Positions 1 to 12,214 are shown, numbered from the stretch's first letter. The stretch: DNA of 64,000 nucleotides from Patella vulgata (GCF_932274485.2 NC_065886.2:40597501-40661500), one strand, 5' to 3'. The notes: generated by a model from the letters alone, not told the origin. Translations and numbers: made by a program.

Positions 1-1022
1 ATTTATATTTCACTGTATTCTGATTCTCAAAATAACTAAATAATTGTTTGATTCATTCCTTGATATATCACATGGTTTTCATCTTGTAATTATAGATAAC
101 AATAAGGGGTTATATTTTCTAAGATTTTTTTTTTTTTCTGTTCTATTACAATTTCCTTGTGTGCCCAAATCTAAAAAATTCTTGAGTACCTAAATCTAAA
201 AAAATGAATACCGTTATGTGAAACTGCTGTAAAGTCATAAAATTATAAGATGCTGTACAAAATTCACTACACAAATAATAAATCAGTTTAAAAGATTTCC
301 ATATGAGCATGATACATGTGTTAAAAATAGATGTGATATAACCATTTATCAAGACATATTGACTTGTGAAAACCTTACAATGTGACTGATGCAAAATCAG
401 CCATTTCTCGGCAATGGATAGAGTTAGAAAAACTATTTTGTGATATCTGCCTAATCATATCTATCTACACACTAGTACAGTAGTCAAAGGAAGTTAGTAA
501 ACAATATTCTTAAATGGTAACGAATAACATTCTTTAGAAAAATTGTTTGATTTAAAAGGTTAAAATATTGTTTATTTCAAAATCACCATAAATAAATTGA
601 GCAAAAAGTTAGCTGGAGTTCTAAACTATCTTTTGATATCTATATGTTTGACTGATTTAGGCTATTTAATGAACAGAATAAAATATTTAAGATTCAAGTA
701 AGTAAAGAAATAGATCAATTTGAAATAAAAGTTTGTTTAATAAAGGTTCAAAATTTCAGTTTTGTCAAAATGACGTCATATTTGGAGACCAATAGGTCAC
801 ATATAATGAAAAGTCGTAGTTGGCTTAAAATAGTGCAAATTTTATTCTGTTAGGGGCATAAAAACGTAAAAAGTGACCCAACAAAATTGCTTATTTCTCG
901 GGAAGGGCAAATTCTAAATGATGTATGGATTTTCATTTGATCTTATACATCAGCGCTACATACTTATGAAGTTTAGAGCACAAATTACAAAAAATGTAAA
1001 AGTTAAATGCCATTGAAAATGG
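1..1022. other. AT-rich intron or intergenic DNA
   Basis: No exon of the phosphopantetheinyl transferase could be recognised here (no WALKE-like block on the minus strand). It is probably intron 3, since the next exon is not in the window. Otherwise unremarkable. Confidence 0.5.
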
Positions 1023-1105
1023 TTATGGAAGAGATAGTAGTTTATTGTTATGGATATTTAAGGGGCTTTTGTCTGTACAACAAAAATCAGACCTGATGAA
1101 CTTAC

Positions 1106-1331
1106 TTTGTGATATAGAATTCATAACATCGACTCCAACATCTCTCTCTTTCTCAGCTGCTAAAACGACAAAGTCTTCTTGGTGTGATATATTAAAACTA
1201 TAATGTTGATAATCTGCAGGTAATGTATTGAGTATCTGAGGTTTGCCTCGTTCTGTACGAGTGAGTTTGATATCTGGGTAGGCTATATTTAACATGTGGG
1301 CAGATGCTGCTCGTATCAATAATCTACCAAT
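1106..1331 (-). CDS. AASDHPPT: AASDHPPT coding exon 3
   Basis: The acceptor TTTTTTCAG precedes IGRLLIRA; the donor GTAAGT follows SISQ (phase 1). The exon carries FNISHQ and VGVDVM. Reading through the donor stays open as far as 1023, but those residues do not resemble the family and are intronic. Confidence 0.92.
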
Positions 1332-4300
1332 CTGAAAAAAATAAGATCGCATCAGGTAAAAACACAAGAAATCATTTTGTTTTTTAGAAATGTAGTATCC
1401 AAAGGGATATTAACTCAATAACTGAGACAAATGAAATAAAAGGGGGGTTTATTGTCCTACTTTTCTGCATCAACTGGGCTAATTCAGACAGGTATATGAC
1501 CATCCTCCTTATCCCTAATGGTCTCATTCCGTTCCACTCCACTAACCTCTAGGTTCATCCATGCTGGAGAGATATATTCAAATTATCTGCCCTTGATGAC
1601 TGTGCTATTTTTATTGACCAATCAAAAAAATTGTTAAATACAAAGGTGTTTGGTGAAGGGAAGTAACTCTCATCTTAAACCAAGGGTATAGTGGAGTAGA
1701 AGGGAATGAGACCACAGATGATACCAAGGATGGTATATTGCATACAGTGGGCTATGAGGAAAATTTTGTCCTGAAAGTGTTGCTATGGCCTACTCTTATT
1801 TCAATTTCCAACTGTCAGGGGATTTTTAAGGTGCTGCCAATGGTATGCACAGGACCTTGTTTTTGGTATATCATCTGAATGGCGAGATACTTTTCCTTGC
1901 CTTGTCATCCATCCTGAAACCTTACAGGGGAAACCATATTCTTTGAATGGCATTTAATAATTGGAACATAATCTAATAAAACACTATCTATGGATAACAA
2001 TTAGGCCTACTATGGCTGCAATGTTTCAACAAGACTTTGCAAGTTGTTATCAAGCATATATCAACATAAATAAATACCAGCGGCTGCCAGGCAGGTTACG
2101 CCCACATTTTCGAGAGATGGATAGAGAACAAGCTACAAAGAAAGTGATTTTTCCTACAATCAAGGGCCATAATTCATGAAGTTACAATTCGATATGCACA
2201 AATATCGAAAGGAACCAAGATCTTTGGGTTATAAACATGCATTTCAAGTTTCATCAAAATCGGATTAAAATTGTGACCTCTACATGGTCCACAACCTTGA
2301 TATACCATATTTTTACACCCTTCGTGTACAAGCGGCGGCCATTTTGTCCGGCAGTTTTGGTTTGATTTATAGGAAATTTGATCTCAACCTTTATTATGGT
2401 GTAACAGTGATATATTCTAACGATTTTTAAAATCAGATAATGACTGTGACCTTCAGAGGGACCACAAGCTAAAAAAGGCAATTTTTCATATAATCAGGGG
2501 CCATAATTCAGGAAGTTAAGATCCGATATGCGACAATATCGAAAGGAGCCAAGATCTTTAAGTTAAAAACATGCATTTCAAGTTTCATCAAAATTGAACC
2601 AGCGGCTGCCAGGCAGGATACGCCCACATTTTCGAGAGATGGATAGAGAACAAGCTAACAAGAAAGTGATTTTTCCTACAATCAAGGGCCATAATTCAGG
2701 AAGTTAAGGTCCGGTATGCGCAAATATCGAAAGGAACCGAAATCTTTGGGTTATAAACTTACATTTCAAGTTTCAACAAAATCGGATAAAAATTGTGACC
2801 TCTATAGTGTCCACAACCTTGATATACCTTATTTTTACGCTATTTGAGAACGAACGGCGGACATTTTGTCTGTCAATTTTGGGTCGATTTTCACGAAATT
2901 CGAACTCAGCCGTCCTTAGGGTGTAACGGTGATATAATAATACGGTTTTTTTAAATCGGATAAAAATTATGACCTCTATAGGGTCCACAAGCTAAAAAAA
3001 CGCGATTTTTCGTACAATCAGGGGCCATAATTCAGGAAGTTACGGTCCGATATGCGTGAATATCGAAAGGAACCAAGATCTTTGGGTTATAAACTTACAT
3101 TTCAAGTTTAAAAAAAATCGGATAAAAATTGTGACCTCTATAGGGTCCACAACCTTGATATACCATACTTTTACGCTATTTGAGAACGAACGGCGGCCAT
3201 TTTGTCTGTCAATTTTGGGCCGATTTTCACGAAATTCGAACTCAGCCATCCTTAGGGTGTAACGGTGATATAATAATACGTTTTTTTAAATCGGACAAAA
3301 ATTATGACCTCTATAGGGTCCACAAGCTAAAAACGCGATTTTTGGTACAATCAGGGGCCGTAATTCAGGAAGTTACGGTCCGATATGCGCGAATATCGAA
3401 AGGAACCAAGATCTTTGGGTTATAAACTTACATTTCAAGTTTCAAAAAAATCGGCTAAAAATTGTGACCTCTATAGGGTCCACAACCTTGATATACCATA
3501 CTTTTACGCTATTTGAGAACGAACGGCGGCCATTTTGTCTGTCAATTTTGGGCCGATTTTCACGAAATTCGAACTCAGCCATCCTTAGGGTGCAACGGTG
3601 ATATAATAATACTTTTTTTCAAATCGGATAAAAATTATGACCTCTATAGGGTCCACAAGCTAAAAACGCGATTTTTGGTACAATCAGGGCCATAATTCAG
3701 GAAGTTACGGTCCGATATGCGCGAATATCGAAAGGAACCGACATCTTTGGATTATCAACTTAGATTTCAAGTTTCAACAAAATCAGATAAAAATTGTGAC
3801 CTCTATAGGGTCAACAAGCTAAAAACGTGATTTTTCGTACAAACAGGGGCCATAATCCATGAAGTTTCGATCCGATACATGCCAATATCGAAAGCAGCCG
3901 AGATTTTTTGGGGATAAACCTATATTTCAAGTTTCGTCAAAATCGGACAAGAATTGTGACCTGTAGAGAGTCCAGAAACAAATTGTGGACGGACGGACAG
4001 GGGCGACGACAATATACTTGATTTAAAACACGACATGTACAGTAATTAAAATAATCAAATTTCCATGTCAACATGGCAGTAATTTCTGAGTTAAATTACG
4101 TACAGGAAATTATGATAGTTTTAAAGTGTGAAAAATCCTACCATAGCTGATTTAGAATCTTTTTGAAAAACAAATTTCCCTATTCGAGTTTTTTCTTCTG
4201 TCTGGACACATTGAGCAGCTAACATCCATTCTGATTGTGTAGGTTCCCAGGCTTGTGATTTTACTGCTAAACGTAAACTTTTACGTGAAAGTGATCTGAA

Positions 4301-5949
4301 ACATTACATAATAATTAAAATGAGAATGAATGAACAAATTTAAGGCAGTAATTTCACTTCTATTCCATGCATTGTTGAAAAGTTGGTGAATGTGCAGAAA
4401 TATTTTATAAATTCCATGTGAATGCTATCAGCAATGAGCAACATCTTGAACCTGATGTTTATGGATAGAGAGAGAGAGAGATTTGGGGTTTAATGTCCAC
4501 TCAACACAAACTAGTTTATTTAGGGACTAACTCACAGTTCAATTTTATTTCAATAATTCGCTTGCACGTAGGGGTCTTTAGCAGTTGGAGGAAACCAGAG
4601 AATCCAGAGAAAACCCACAAGATTGGACAGGCGACCGGCGCGACCCTACTCCTTGTCACGTACAACCAGGGAATCTAAACCATGCCAGTTGACTCAGTGA
4701 CAGATCTCATGATATAAAGCGCACATGCTAACCATTCGGCCATCCAATCCACCTTTATGGGTAGAAATATGTTATGGTTATAAGGATGGTGAGAACTATA
4801 CGATAGGCCTAGCCCAGGTATACCAGTGTTTCTATGTCTTACTAACATGTTCATATTTTAAAGCATTGTCATATTTTCCTGCCCCATGTAGGCTGTGTTG
4901 CGTAATACAGGCAATGTTTATCAGTAGACATGATCCTGGTATTATAGCAATTATATATAGTTGTATATAATAAATATGGTGAGTCTGACATCTTACTGAC
5001 CTTGTCATTATATCAAACACATAAATTCTAGTGTTTTAGCCTAACTAATAACTTGAGTCTTCTGACCCTTTCACCCATGATTTATATCAACAACAAACAA
5101 CATGAAATTTATAGAATAAGCTATAGATTGGATGATGGCCAGGAGATTAGAAGTCTATATTAACCACAAGTAGGCCTAGGCTATATAATATTACATGTAT
5201 ATGTGTGGACCTTTTTGTTTATAATAGGCCTATACTATATTTGAAATCATTTATTCAATCTTGAGCTTTTTCGTGTGACTTGCGCAACATAGAACAAAGT
5301 TCGACAGCTAGCATAAATTCATATTCCGTCAAATTTTTCTTCAGTTTCTTAAGTATAATTAGATTGAATAGGCAGCTGTCTCGAGATCAAAACCTGCAAT
5401 AATTAGCCCCTTCATTATCAGGACAGACTGCAACTAGAATATATGACAAAAAATGGCTTGTCTAAATCCATAAACATAGTACATGTTCAATGTTAAGAAG
5501 ACTATTTTACCTTTTACACTGGGAAACTTTTGAGCACAACTCTGATTCCATATTTACAGTAGACCTGTATTTAAACTTAAAAGTTAGGTTGTGAAGAATG
5601 TGTAATTTAGCTGCTGCCTTTGCCAAATCCTATTGAATTCTACCAAAAACAATGCAAACTAAGCTATATATAAACATGTATATATATCCATAAACTAGGA
5701 TTTATTTGCATATGGCAGAGGATTACAAATCCCAGCACTGTCATAAAGTCAATATTGACACAGCAAAAAAATAACCTGAAAAGGCTAAAAATAGCCGAGT
5801 GCCCTGGACTGCTGGGGGTCCACATTATTTAAGTAAATAACAACATTATTTCTTCAAAACGCAGTACCATAATGTAAAGATTTTTATCAATTTTTATAGG
5901 AAAGCCTCGTGCAGTACCTGAACATATTACTGTCGTCTGTATTAGCCAT
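1106..5949 (-). CDS. AASDHPPT: L-aminoadipate-semialdehyde dehydrogenase phosphopantetheinyl transferase, exons 1-3 (3' end off window)
   Basis: Seen: three minus-strand exons at 5949-5918, 4295-4142 and 1331-1106 join in frame (32+154+226 nt) to give 137 codons plus one base. Residues around 29-62 (SEWMLAAQCV, IGKFVFQKDSKSAM) and the third exon (GRLLIRAASA, FNISHQEDFVVLAAE, VGVDVM) match the N-terminal half of animal AASDHPPT. Known: this Sfp-type enzyme moves the phosphopantetheine arm of coenzyme A onto acyl-carrier domains (fatty acid synthase, mitochondrial ACP, aminoadipate reductase). The VG(V/I)D motif, near residues 127-130, supplies a magnesium-binding aspartate; the later KE motif is not in the window. 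Junctions are clean: donors GTACTG, GTAGGA and GTAAGT, acceptors ending TTTCAG. The start ATG gives MANTDDSNMF. Inference: an intact host gene truncated only by the window edge. Intron 1 carries a SINE and intron 2 a large tandem repeat. Confidence 0.9.
1435..1925 (-). repeat. Decayed family-2 tRNA-SINE fragments
   Basis: Pieces at about 1440-1500 (TTATTGTCCTACTTTTCTGC) and 1730-1920 (GGGCTATGAGGAAAATTTTG, TTTCCAACTGTCAGGGGA) follow the order of the family-2 SINE seen intact at 56062-56436, reversed. They lie in intron 2 of AASDHPPT, are heavily diverged and are separated by about 230 bases of unrelated sequence. Confidence 0.6.
2073..4012 (+). repeat. R1 tandem repeat array, about 333-bp unit, with GGACGGACGGACAGG end
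   Basis: The unit begins near ATAATTCAGGAAGTTACGGT and recurs at about 2168, 2494, 2688, 3024, 3357, 3687 and 3849. Its landmarks are ATATCGAAAGGAACCAAGAT, TTGTGACCTCTATAGGGTCC and AACGAACGGCGGCCATTTTG. A head segment (GCGGCTGCCAGGCAGG ... CGAGAGATGGATAGAGAACA) occurs at 2078 and again at 2602, so one copy looks nested in or fused to another. The array ends in GGACGGACGGACAGG. Open frames here are repeat artefacts. Related copies on the other strand lie at 39670-40340, 40720-41000, 18360-18690 and 50580-50760. I know of no coding function. Confidence 0.85.
4142..4295 (-). CDS. AASDHPPT: AASDHPPT coding exon 2
   Basis: The acceptor TTTCAG lies just above 4295. The exon encodes 51 residues ending KDSKSAM and stops at a GTAGGA donor on a codon boundary. 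It matches the W-(L/M)-A-A ... IGxFVF region of the human enzyme. Confidence 0.88.
4469..4753 (-). repeat. Family-1 tRNA-derived SINE, near full length
   Basis: Read on the minus strand it starts with a tRNA-like head (GGATGGCCGAATGGTTAGCA for the A box), followed by TTGTACGTGACAAGGAGTAG and a 3' end that runs through GTGGACATTAAACCCC into a (CT)n tail. Flanking direct repeats TTTATGGATAG (4458-4468) and TTTATGGGTAG (4754-4764) are a target-site duplication with one mismatch. It sits in intron 1 of AASDHPPT. Confidence 0.85.
4765..5917. other. Remainder of AASDHPPT intron 1
   Basis: AT-rich, with no convincing exon, RNA gene or full repeat. Short open frames around 4832-5020 have no recognisable content. 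Confidence 0.5.
5918..5949 (-). CDS. AASDHPPT: AASDHPPT coding exon 1
   Basis: Start codon at 5949-5947. It encodes MANTDDSNMF plus two bases of an arginine codon, then a GTACTG donor. The split AG|A codon is completed by exon 2, which is the main support for this short exon. Confidence 0.75.
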
Positions 5950-6189
5950 TTTGCATTATAAATTCAACACATAACACATTTTTACTCAAATTTCTAACCA
6001 GCTGATGTCTGATCTACTTTTACTTTAGACCACATTCTACTTCCGTTACTATATATCCGGATTATAAACCAATCAATGCCCTAGCCTGTTACTGGCAGCT
6101 TTCTGTCACCCGGACTATCACTGTGGCCAACCAGATCATGGTCCCATTAATCGCCGATATTAATATAACACATCATTCCTTGTCGGTGA

Positions 6190-6575
6190 CCCTTTGCCAT
6201 ACTCTGGGCGTTATTGACCCCCCCCCCCCCCGACACACACACTGTGCTAATGAAGACGGGCATACGCCATACAATGTGCTATGAGGGAAATTTTGCCCGG
6301 ACAGCGGCACTATACGGATACTCTTATATCGAATTCCAACTGTCAAGGGATCTTTTACGTGCACGCCAATGTGTACACGGGACCTCGGTTTTTCGTCCCA
6401 TCCGAACGACTAGACAGCTGTTCTTGTCAGGCCCTCCGTCCTGCATCACTGACAAGTGAGAACCACGCCGGAAAATCTGGATGAACTTTCTCGGCCAATG
6501 CAGGGATCGAACACCCGACCTCCAGGCTAGTGAGCCATAGCGTCTTACCCACTTGGCCACGTGATCCCCCAAAGC
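6190..6575 (-). repeat. Family-2 tRNA-derived SINE, near full length
   Basis: Minus-strand reading: GGGGGATCACGTGGCCAAGT at the tRNA-like head, then GTTCGATCCCTGCATTGGCC as B-box region, GACAAGAACAGCTGTCTAGT, CAGTTGGAATTCGATATAAG, and the 3' part GCGTATGCCCGTCTTCATTA. The 3' end is interrupted by a long C/G homopolymer at 6220-6233. It lies upstream of the AASDHPPT start codon, so it could sit near the promoter. Confidence 0.85.
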
Positions 6576-7876
6576 AAAACAAACTCCCATGTCGGCGATT
6601 ATTAGGTCCGTTAATTTTTGTCACAATTTCAATCATAATATCCATAATACATAATTTTTTCAATTTTTTTATGAAATCATTTAATATTTGAAAAGGCCCA
6701 TGCTGTGTACACTATATATATGCTTGTCTATACCTATCTTTCTATGTCGATGACTTTTTGGAATAATACCCCCCTCCACACCCACCCACCCCCACCCCCA
6801 CCAAAAAAGAAAACGATAAGATCGTGTATATTATCCCTGGTTTTTTTTTTTCTATTTTATTTTACGGATGTAAATTTGTAACCAATACCGTGGACTTGTT
6901 GTAATTTAAAAACTAAACGACTCAAAATTGGCGTTATCCAAATCAAAACTCAAAAATTAACTACAATTCAAATTATTTAAAGTGTCCGTGTAAGCACATT
7001 ATAAGACGGGCATAATTATTCCGAATTTTCAATTGTTTTTTTAAACTATATTCAGTAAATAAAATAATGGCAACCCTTCGTTTTCGGGTATTATACTCGG
7101 AAACGAAAAGAACCATGATAGAAGCGAAGCCCCGTTTAAAAATACAGTAACTGCTTTCCATAGAAGTGCTGTGATTAATAAATACATTGTATATATTTAT
7201 TCATTCATTGTGTTTGCTATAAGTTGCGTAACTTTCAACAATAAAAAAAAAAATACTTACTTACTTACTATTACCATATTACAGTCACGTAAAGTGTCAT
7301 AGTCTAGGTAACCGCACCATAGATGGTTTGAGACACAAATTAATTTGAAACCAGTTACATTTGACTGGTTCGTTACATAATTTAAATATATTAAATATAT
7401 TTCATTGTTATCGCAGAGATGTCATTTAATTAGGACTGAGCCGCCTGTAACTTAATCTCAAACGTCTGGACATGTGTGAAATAAGTTGATTTAATGTCTG
7501 TCTCCATTTTAGTGATGTCACAAACAGTCATATTAAGGATGCCTTAAATGCATTGTGGAAATTGTTGCCATTTAACTGAGACAGATTAATGAATGTCTTC
7601 TTTTATTTCAGTTATTTAGTCGTACGACACGGGGTGGGAGGGCAGAGGGTATATACTATCGCCACATGTAATCTCAACAATATCTAGCAATTCACAAGTA
7701 ACAACAATATTTGAAGCTCCTTCAAATATTAAGCCCAGTAGACAGTAGCTATAGGCTTATCTGGTACCCCACAAAAATATGCTTCATGCACGACACCATA
7801 GATATAAGTTCAAGGAAATGATAATATATAAAACATCACGGCTACAGATTTAAGGGAGACAATTCATACATGACTA

Positions 7877-9906
7877 CCCAGACAGCCACTCAGCTTTGGC
7901 CCTACTATGGCCCACATGTGGCAACATCAGGCTGGATGTGGCCCACATCCTGCCAGATGTTGCCACATGTGGGCCATAGTCAGGGTAACACTTGGCAACT
8001 ATTGGCTCACTACTGATGAATAAAACTTATTTTTGTAACTGTTGTTATCTAAGAATATCTTGTCAGTTTGTTAAAGGGTTTTAAATTTTTTGTTTTAATA
8101 AGTTTTATATTCCAAACATTTGAAAAAATAATATTATGCGAGAAGCTTGCCATGTTTGGGCCAGAGATATGGCCCACATCGAACTCAAAATATCAATCCA
8201 ATAAATTTTGGCTTAGAATATGACTTCTAGTTTCCAGCAGAATTTTCCTGGGTGCTGAGGTCCTGCAGTGTTCTATATTAGTTTTATTAATATTTTTTTT
8301 AATGTACTGTATATAATATGAATGGAATCACCTCACCCCGACCTTCAAAATAAAGGCCAGTAAATGTGAATCTTAAAAGCAAAAATAAATTATTTTTAAA
8401 AGAATTCAATGAAATAAAGACAAAGTTTATTTGAACACAGTCGGAGTGTTAGGTATCATCCTACAAAGTAGCTAGATTTTAATTACTATAGCAGATTCTG
8501 TCAAGTTATACAATTTGTTGAAGCCAGTTATAGGTCAACCGTGCAAACCTTTCAACAAAGCATAATTAACAGCCAATTTACTATCTTGAAATCTGTTTGG
8601 TCATTGGCTGAATTTTAAATTCTAAAATTCAGTGTAATATATACAACTTAATAGAAGTTAGCATTAACAAGAAACTGAAGACATTGCAGTGGTATACAAC
8701 TGTGCATTATTTTCACAGAACCTAGTTAAAGACAAAAAGATAAGTATATTTTATTACTTTCTCTGCAATAATATTAAATTAGATAAGACTTATGTGATTG
8801 TATTATTTAGATAACTCCATTTAATTATTCTTTTGCCTTGGCATCATCAACAGAATTCAAATTAATCAACAGAGAGAAAAAATAAGCTTATCAAATTAGA
8901 AGAAATCATGTGCCAACTATATTTTTTCCAAAAATAAGAATTATCTGACTTAACGCTTTGGCAGTTGCATTGACAGACCCCTAGAATATAATTTAGAAGT
9001 AAAAATGTGTTTTTTTATGTACATTTTTTGCATTTATTGCAGGTGTGATCAAACTCCACCATAAGGATGCGTTGGTGGAAACTAATTTCAAAAATGTTGT
9101 AAAAAACTGGTTGAATGGGGGAAAAAAGACAAGGGGAAAAGAGGAGGAGACAGCTGCAGGAGAGGGAACAGGGGAAGGATGATATTGACTTAGATGAATA
9201 AATTTTATAATTTGAAGATTTTACTTTTGTGGTTAATGTATGTTGTTTGTGCTGCATGCAAGATACCATTAATTTCTACCATCTAGAGTACCAAATGGAA
9301 CTTGGAAGAAAGTCTTGGCTGTTTCTGCTGGAAAGACTCTAAGAAGGGGAGAGGAATGGGTTTTAACGTCCATTTGACACAAACTAGGTCATTTCGGGAT
9401 TAACACGGTTCAACCCTAGTGGGAGGAAAGGAAACCGAGAAAACCGAAGAGGTTGGACAGGCGACCATACTCCTTGCCACATACAACCTGGCATTCGAAA
9501 CCACGCCACTTAGAACTTCATGCGCACATGTTAAACCACTAGATCATCCAACTTCCCTCTTTAAGAAGGGATAACCGTATGGTTTCAGTTTGCCATCGTT
9601 GGCCCACATCTGGCATGGCATGATTTTCATGTGTGGGACATATTTGGGCCAGGGATGGGCCAGTTGTGCCATCTCTGGCCCACATGTGGCATGCCATTTT
9701 TTTGCCAGCTGTTAGCCAGATCTGGGCCATACAAGGCGGGCGTGTGCATTAGCGAATGTGGGCCAGATCTGGCTCTGACTGGGCCACACCCGGCCCAGAT
9801 ATGCCAGATCTGGCCCAATTGTGGTATGCCATATCCGGCCCAATCATTTTGCCAGATGTGGCCAGATATGGGCCATGTGTGTGCCAAATATGGTGTGCTG
9901 TCTGGG
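7877..9906. mobile_element. 2-kb non-autonomous DNA transposon with CCCAGACAGC terminal repeats and TA target
   Basis: The ends are exact inverted copies CCCAGACAGC / GCTGTCTGGG flanked by TA on both sides (7875-7876, 9907-9908). The aligned place in block 2 (near 24195, CATGACTATATTTATGAC) has a single TA and no insert, which shows an insertion. Subterminal regions (7890-8000, 9600-9895) are crowded with TGGCCCACATGTGGC-like palindromes; the middle is AT-rich with no transposase frame. A family-1 SINE is nested inside at 9349-9561. I cannot assign the superfamily. Confidence 0.82.
9349..9561 (-). repeat. Family-1 tRNA-SINE nested in the 7877-9906 element
   Basis: It contains the reversed family-1 order: TTTTAACGTCCATTTGACAC, GTTGGACAGGCGACC, ACTCCTTGCCACATACAACC and a tRNA-like head near 9550. 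It is flanked by TAAGAAGGG at 9340-9348 and 9562-9570 (target-site duplication). It is younger than the element it sits in. Confidence 0.85.
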
Positions 9907-10208
9907 TATATTCTTGACGGTCTAAATGTTAATTTATGATAAACTGTTAGTAGATCACCAATTGTGGCTGTTTTCCTCAGGTTTACATTTTGTTATTTGT
10001 TGTTTATTTCTTGAAATGTTTAAGTGGTTTCTCTTACCCGCCTAATTGTCTGAGTATTTTACCCGGTCTGCGATGCCATTACCTTCTCTTAATGTGATTC
10101 CCACTGTCCGTGACACTGAACGTGCTACCAACAATTCACGGGACCAAGTTTTTGTGCTCCACCCGATTGATTAGACGCGTTTCAATGCTAGACCACTCGC
10201 CCTGCACC

Positions 10209-10420
10209 ATTGGCGGGGTTTCGATTTCCCGGTTGTACGTGACAAGGAGTAGGGTCGCCTGTCCAACCTCGTGGGTTTTCTCCGGGTCCTCCGGTTTCCC
10301 CCCACTGCTAAAGACCCCTACGCGCAAGCGAATTATTGAAATAAAATTGAGCCATGTGTTAGTCCCGGAATGACCTACTTTGTGTCGAGTGGACATTCAA
10401 CCCTATCTTTCTCTCTCTAA
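10209..10420 (+). repeat. 5'-truncated family-1 SINE
   Basis: It begins inside the tRNA-like head (GGGGTTTCGATTTCCCGGTT) and runs through AAGGAGTAGGGTCGCCTGTC, TTATTGAAATAAAATTGAGC and GTGTCGAGTGGACATT to a CTCTCTCT tail. Block 2 lacks it at the matching position (near 24770). Confidence 0.82.
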
Positions 10421-10920
10421 AAGCACGTGATAGGAAAGTTACCATTTTCTATTTGGCAAGAGTGGCCAATCACATCATTAATTATATCATAATTAGCCAA
10501 TAGAATAATTAATGGGTGTGAATCTGAGAATATATAATTTATAGAATGTGCGCTCTAGGGTGGACAGCATTAAACAAACGCGACCGGAGACAATACTAGA
10601 CGATCATGGGCTGTTCCAGAATATGTAGTAAGAAACGATGCATGGGTCATACGTAGGGTGTGGCGACCGGGTTTAGCGTCGACCGCTCTCCACGTCTGAC
10701 AAACGACCCATGGAGCCAGAGGATTTGCAATGGGGTAAGATCTAAGGGATTAAATTCTTCAAACGGTTAGGCGGAAATTACCGCTGCAAGTTTTCGGTCC
10801 ATACAAATAATTGTCCCTGTAGACATGTACGAAAGAAACGCGCCAACTCTTGAAGAGTAAAATGAAAATTTCCCAAATACTTCCAGTCGCTAGACTATAA
10901 TGTGGCTCAGTTATGACAAA

Positions 10921-12214
10921 CATAGGCGTACGGGCTCGACGATAGTTAGTGGGGGGGGGGGGGGCAGAACCCGAAATGCCCGAAAAAATTTCGGGTTTAC
11001 AGACAGCGGCGTCGGTCTTCCTCGAGAGGCGAAGAAGCAGAGCTTACCTTGCATGGACCCATAAGCGTACTAGCTGGGGGGGGGGGGGGATATGGGCACA
11101 CAATTGTACTTTGTAAAAGTTGTATGAAAAAATATTGTGTTCTTGAATGTGTACAATTTAACAGCAAATTTATTATTATTATGTAACATACTAAGAACCT
11201 AACTACATTTTTTGGGCACCAACCACCACCGCCCCCCCCCCCCCCCCCCCCAGTTAAAAATTTCCCCGTACGCCTATGCATGGACCCCCCCCCCCCCCAT
11301 AAAGAAAATTTTTGAATATTTGACGGCTGCAAACACGTTTTCCCGCTATTTCAGTCCTTGAACAAAGTGGTCTATTAAGATGGCTGACTCGAATTCAAAT
11401 CAAAAGATCAATCGTTTACAGTCCACGATGACGGGGCCGTTAGCAGAAAATTTTGAAAATTTAACTGCCGCAAACGTGTTTTCCTGCTATTCCAGCCTGT
11501 GAATACAGCAACTTCAATTTGGTCCAATATAGCCCACCTGGCTGACCCGAATTCCAAGCAACCAATCAATCGTCGTGGAGTTTGGAGGCCTCACCCTCCC
11601 GGTGAAAATTTTGAAAATTTAACCACCGCATATGCGTTTTCTGCTATTCTAGCCCGTGTAAGCAACTCCAACAGTATCCAATGGTTTTGTAACCTAAATC
11701 CCATTTTGAATTCCAACCATTTAATCAGATTGTTGCAGCTGCATTCACAAATAAAAATCGATGCCCGAAAAATGTCGCACAAAGTAGAGTGGCTCCAGAC
11801 AAAATGTTTTAATCCATAGTCAACTCAGTATAAATTCGTGCTATTCAATTAAAAGATACGTAAAATTAGTGTTTTATTAGGGCTCGGTGACAGTTAGAGA
11901 AGCAAAACTAGAAATGCCCGAAAAAATTTCGGGTTTACAGACAGCGGCGCCGGTTTTCTTCGAGAGGCGAAGAAGCGGAGCTGACCTTGTAAGGACCCCC
12001 CAAGAAAATTTTTTGGAATATTTGACGGCCGCAAACGTGTTTTACTGCTATTCCAGCCCGTAAAATTAGTGTTTCATTAGATTTCGGGCAATTTATTTTG
12101 CCAAGTAGATGAAATAAATTTTTTTTTCCTCTTTACCCGTCTGCCCGAAAAGTCAGCTTGCCCGAAAGTTAGGGGGGCAGCTACCCCCCCCCCCCCCTGC
12201 CCCGTACGCCTATG
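10921..12214. mobile_element. hAT-like composite element with CATAGGCGTACGGG inverted ends
   Basis: CATAGGCGTACGGG at 10921 is matched by its inverse CCCGTACGCCTATG at 12201-12214 and again internally at 11265-11278, suggesting nested or tandem copies. GAAATGCCCGAAAAAATTTC with CGAGAGGCGAAGAAGC recurs at 10973 and 11914. Long G or C runs lie at 10952, 11076, 11230, 11285 and 12184. Left flank ATGACAAA and TTGACAAA just inside the right flank (12219-12226) are a possible imperfect 8-bp target duplication. No transposase frame is present. Confidence 0.6.

Larger units (their letters stand above)
6970..10208. repeat. Segmental duplication block 1, left part
   Basis: Aligns by eye with 21382-24770. 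Shared stretches include AACTGCTTTCCATAGAAGTG, TTGAAACCAGTTACATTTGA, ATTGTTATCG, ATGCATTGTGGAAATTGTTG and GTTAGTAGATCACCAATTGT. Relative to block 2 it has gained the 7877-9906 element and lacks a hAT-like MITE, a foldback, a mariner and a SINE. No gene is recognised in either copy. Confidence 0.85.

Noticed and set aside
1023-1105. C-terminal extension of the AASDHPPT exon
   Set aside because: A consensus GTAAGT donor at 1105-1100 ends the exon, and the residues past it do not match the family.
3180-3695. Repeated 60-80 codon frames beginning with the same peptide
   Set aside because: They recur because the R1 unit is tandemly repeated; there is no sign of coding constraint.
9627-9939. Overlapping open frames on both strands rich in W, G and P
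   Set aside because: They are translations of the TGGCCC palindrome cluster at the end of a DNA transposon.
10997-11332. A 111-codon frame with a poly-glycine run
   Set aside because: The run comes from a C homopolymer, and the frame lies in a non-coding hAT-like element.
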